From NCBI RefSeq assembly GCF_027497495.1, contig NZ_CP114205.1:372001-436000 (forward strand): a stretch of 64,000 nucleotides of DNA, in the 5' to 3' direction. The first letter of the stretch is position 1. The number at the start of each line of letters is the position of its first letter. Positions 63,366 to 64,000 of this stretch are shown piece after piece. Both the position numbers and the translations under genes were made by a program. The notes beneath the pieces are model-generated. The model was not told the DNA's origin, did not search any database, and was given only the letters and a program-made list of their open reading frames with translations. The stretch comes from Streptomyces tubercidicus (lineage in GTDB: Bacteria; Actinomycetota; Actinomycetes; Streptomycetales; Streptomycetaceae).

Positions 63366-63547
63366 TCCGTCGTGGTCCCGTCGGGGGTCCCCGCCTCACA
63401 CCGGTACGGCCGACGGCGCACCGCCGCGCGGAGGGTCCGCCTCGTACGGATGTCCGGACCATGGACGGGGTGGCTCGCGGTGACTCCCTGCCCGCCCGGT
63501 GGGGAGACTGACTGCAGGAGCGGGCAGCGTCGGCGAAGGGGTCCGTC

Positions 63548-64000
63548 ATGTGGCAGCGCAGAAGAGTTCCGCACGGCACGGTGCACCACCCGGTGTTCGC
63601 CCGTTTCTATGCGAGCTGCTGTGGTCCGGCCGCGGATGCGCGGGCGGGGGTGGCCGCGCTCCGGAAGGAGCTGCTGGCGGGTACCACGGGCCGGGTCATC
63701 GAGGTCGGCGCGGGCACCGGGCTGAACTTCGCGCACTATCCGGGAGCGGTCTCGGAGGTGGTGGCGATCGAGCCGGAGCCCACCCTGCGGGAGGTGGCCC
63801 GGTCGGCGGCGGCCCATGCGGAGGTGCCGGTGGATCTGGTGCCGGGTGTGGCGGAGGCGCTGCCGGTCAAGAGCGAGGCGTTCGACACCGCGGTGGCGTC
63901 GTTGGTGCTGTGTTCGGTGCGCGAGGTGCAGCGGGCCCTGCTGGAGCTGCGGCGGGTGCTGCGGCCGGGCGGTGAGCTGCGGTTCTTCGAGCACGGGCGG
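63548..64000 (+). CDS. Class I SAM-dependent methyltransferase, N-terminal part (3' truncated)
   Basis: The frame from ATG 63548 is open to the window end (151 residues). VIEVGAGTGLNFAHYP is motif I for SAM binding, VVAIEPEP follows, then FDTAVASLVLCSVREVQRAL and the LRRVLRPGGELRFFEHGR stretch, typical of the UbiE/methyltransferase type 11 family. Substrate unknown. It follows bioD by 182 bp and may be a separate transcript. Confidence 0.85.
   Translation, partial: MWQRRRVPHGTVHHPVFARFYASCCGPAADARAGVAALRKELLAGTTGRVIEVGAGTGLNFAHYPGAVSEVVAIEPEPTLREVARSAAAHAEVPVDLVPGVAEALPVKSEAFDTAVASLVLCSVREVQRALLELRRVLRPGGELRFFEHGR

Overview
The window is high-GC actinobacterial DNA and reads as a Streptomyces-type chromosome. 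Evidence for this is the GTG/ATG starts behind AGGAGG-like sites, many 4-base ATGA/GTGA stop-start overlaps, an AfsA/ScbR-type gamma-butyrolactone pair, a subtilisin-inhibitor-like protein, MurT-GatD, an SGAP-like M28 aminopeptidase and an actinobacterial group 1h [NiFe]-hydrogenase. I see no rRNA, tRNA, IS element, prophage or CRISPR. Two genes run off the ends: an ester-cyclase-like protein (2-208) and a methyltransferase (63548-64000).

Layout. 324-4605: APC permease, a small membrane protein, an acyl-CoA carboxylase epsilon-like protein and a Tat-exported Dyp peroxidase. 4714-18141 (minus): a 14-gene high-affinity hydrogenase operon, hhyS-hhyL-NifU-like-DUF5947-DUF6084-473 aa unknown-maturation protease-34 aa protein-hypA-hypB-hypF-hypC-hypD-hypE. 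It is bounded by strong hairpins at 4619-4663 and 18337-18379. 18427-24634: DUF4232 lipoprotein, GNAT, an MFS transporter fused to three carboxypeptidase-regulatory-like domains, then a divergent gamma-butyrolactone receptor and AfsA-family synthase around an ARE-like operator. 24690-27572: DNA alkylation repair operon (ada-alkA fusion, ogt, 2OG-Fe(II) oxygenase). 28347-34655: HD protein, glyoxylate carboligase and tartronate semialdehyde reductase, acyl-CoA dehydrogenase with a divergent TetR. 34691-44173: def, murT-gatD, pfkA, CtaG-like protein, SSI-like inhibitor, RlpA-like protein, PlsC-like acyltransferase, S33 peptidase.

44734-46934 is a four-gene plus-strand cassette: three roadblock/longin-like small proteins and one winged-helix-type protein, with no GTPase. 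47009-51706 is a urease operon (ureABCFGD, no ureE) with a GlnR-like box upstream. 52239-55502 holds the M28 aminopeptidase, an orphan Phd/YefM antitoxin divergent from a clpP plus 102 aa gene pair, and an NlpC/P60 hydrolase behind a ydaO-type c-di-AMP riboswitch with a perfect CRP-like site upstream. 55559-58378: GNAT, LysE/LysR divergent pair, anti-sigma-type ATPase. 58631-63365: biotin genes, bioF divergent from bioB-bioA-bioD.

The genes connect as follows. The hydrogenase block holds structural, accessory and metal-centre assembly genes in one coupled transcript and probably supports oxidation of trace H2. Glyoxylate, urea and biotin functions are separate housekeeping or nutritional operons. 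The gamma-butyrolactone pair is a signalling switch whose output may include the adjacent transporter. The strongest candidates for undescribed biology are the GTPase-less roadblock cassette, the antitoxin-ClpP-102 aa locus and the hydrogenase accessory proteins of unknown function. All product names come from reading the translations; no database search was run.
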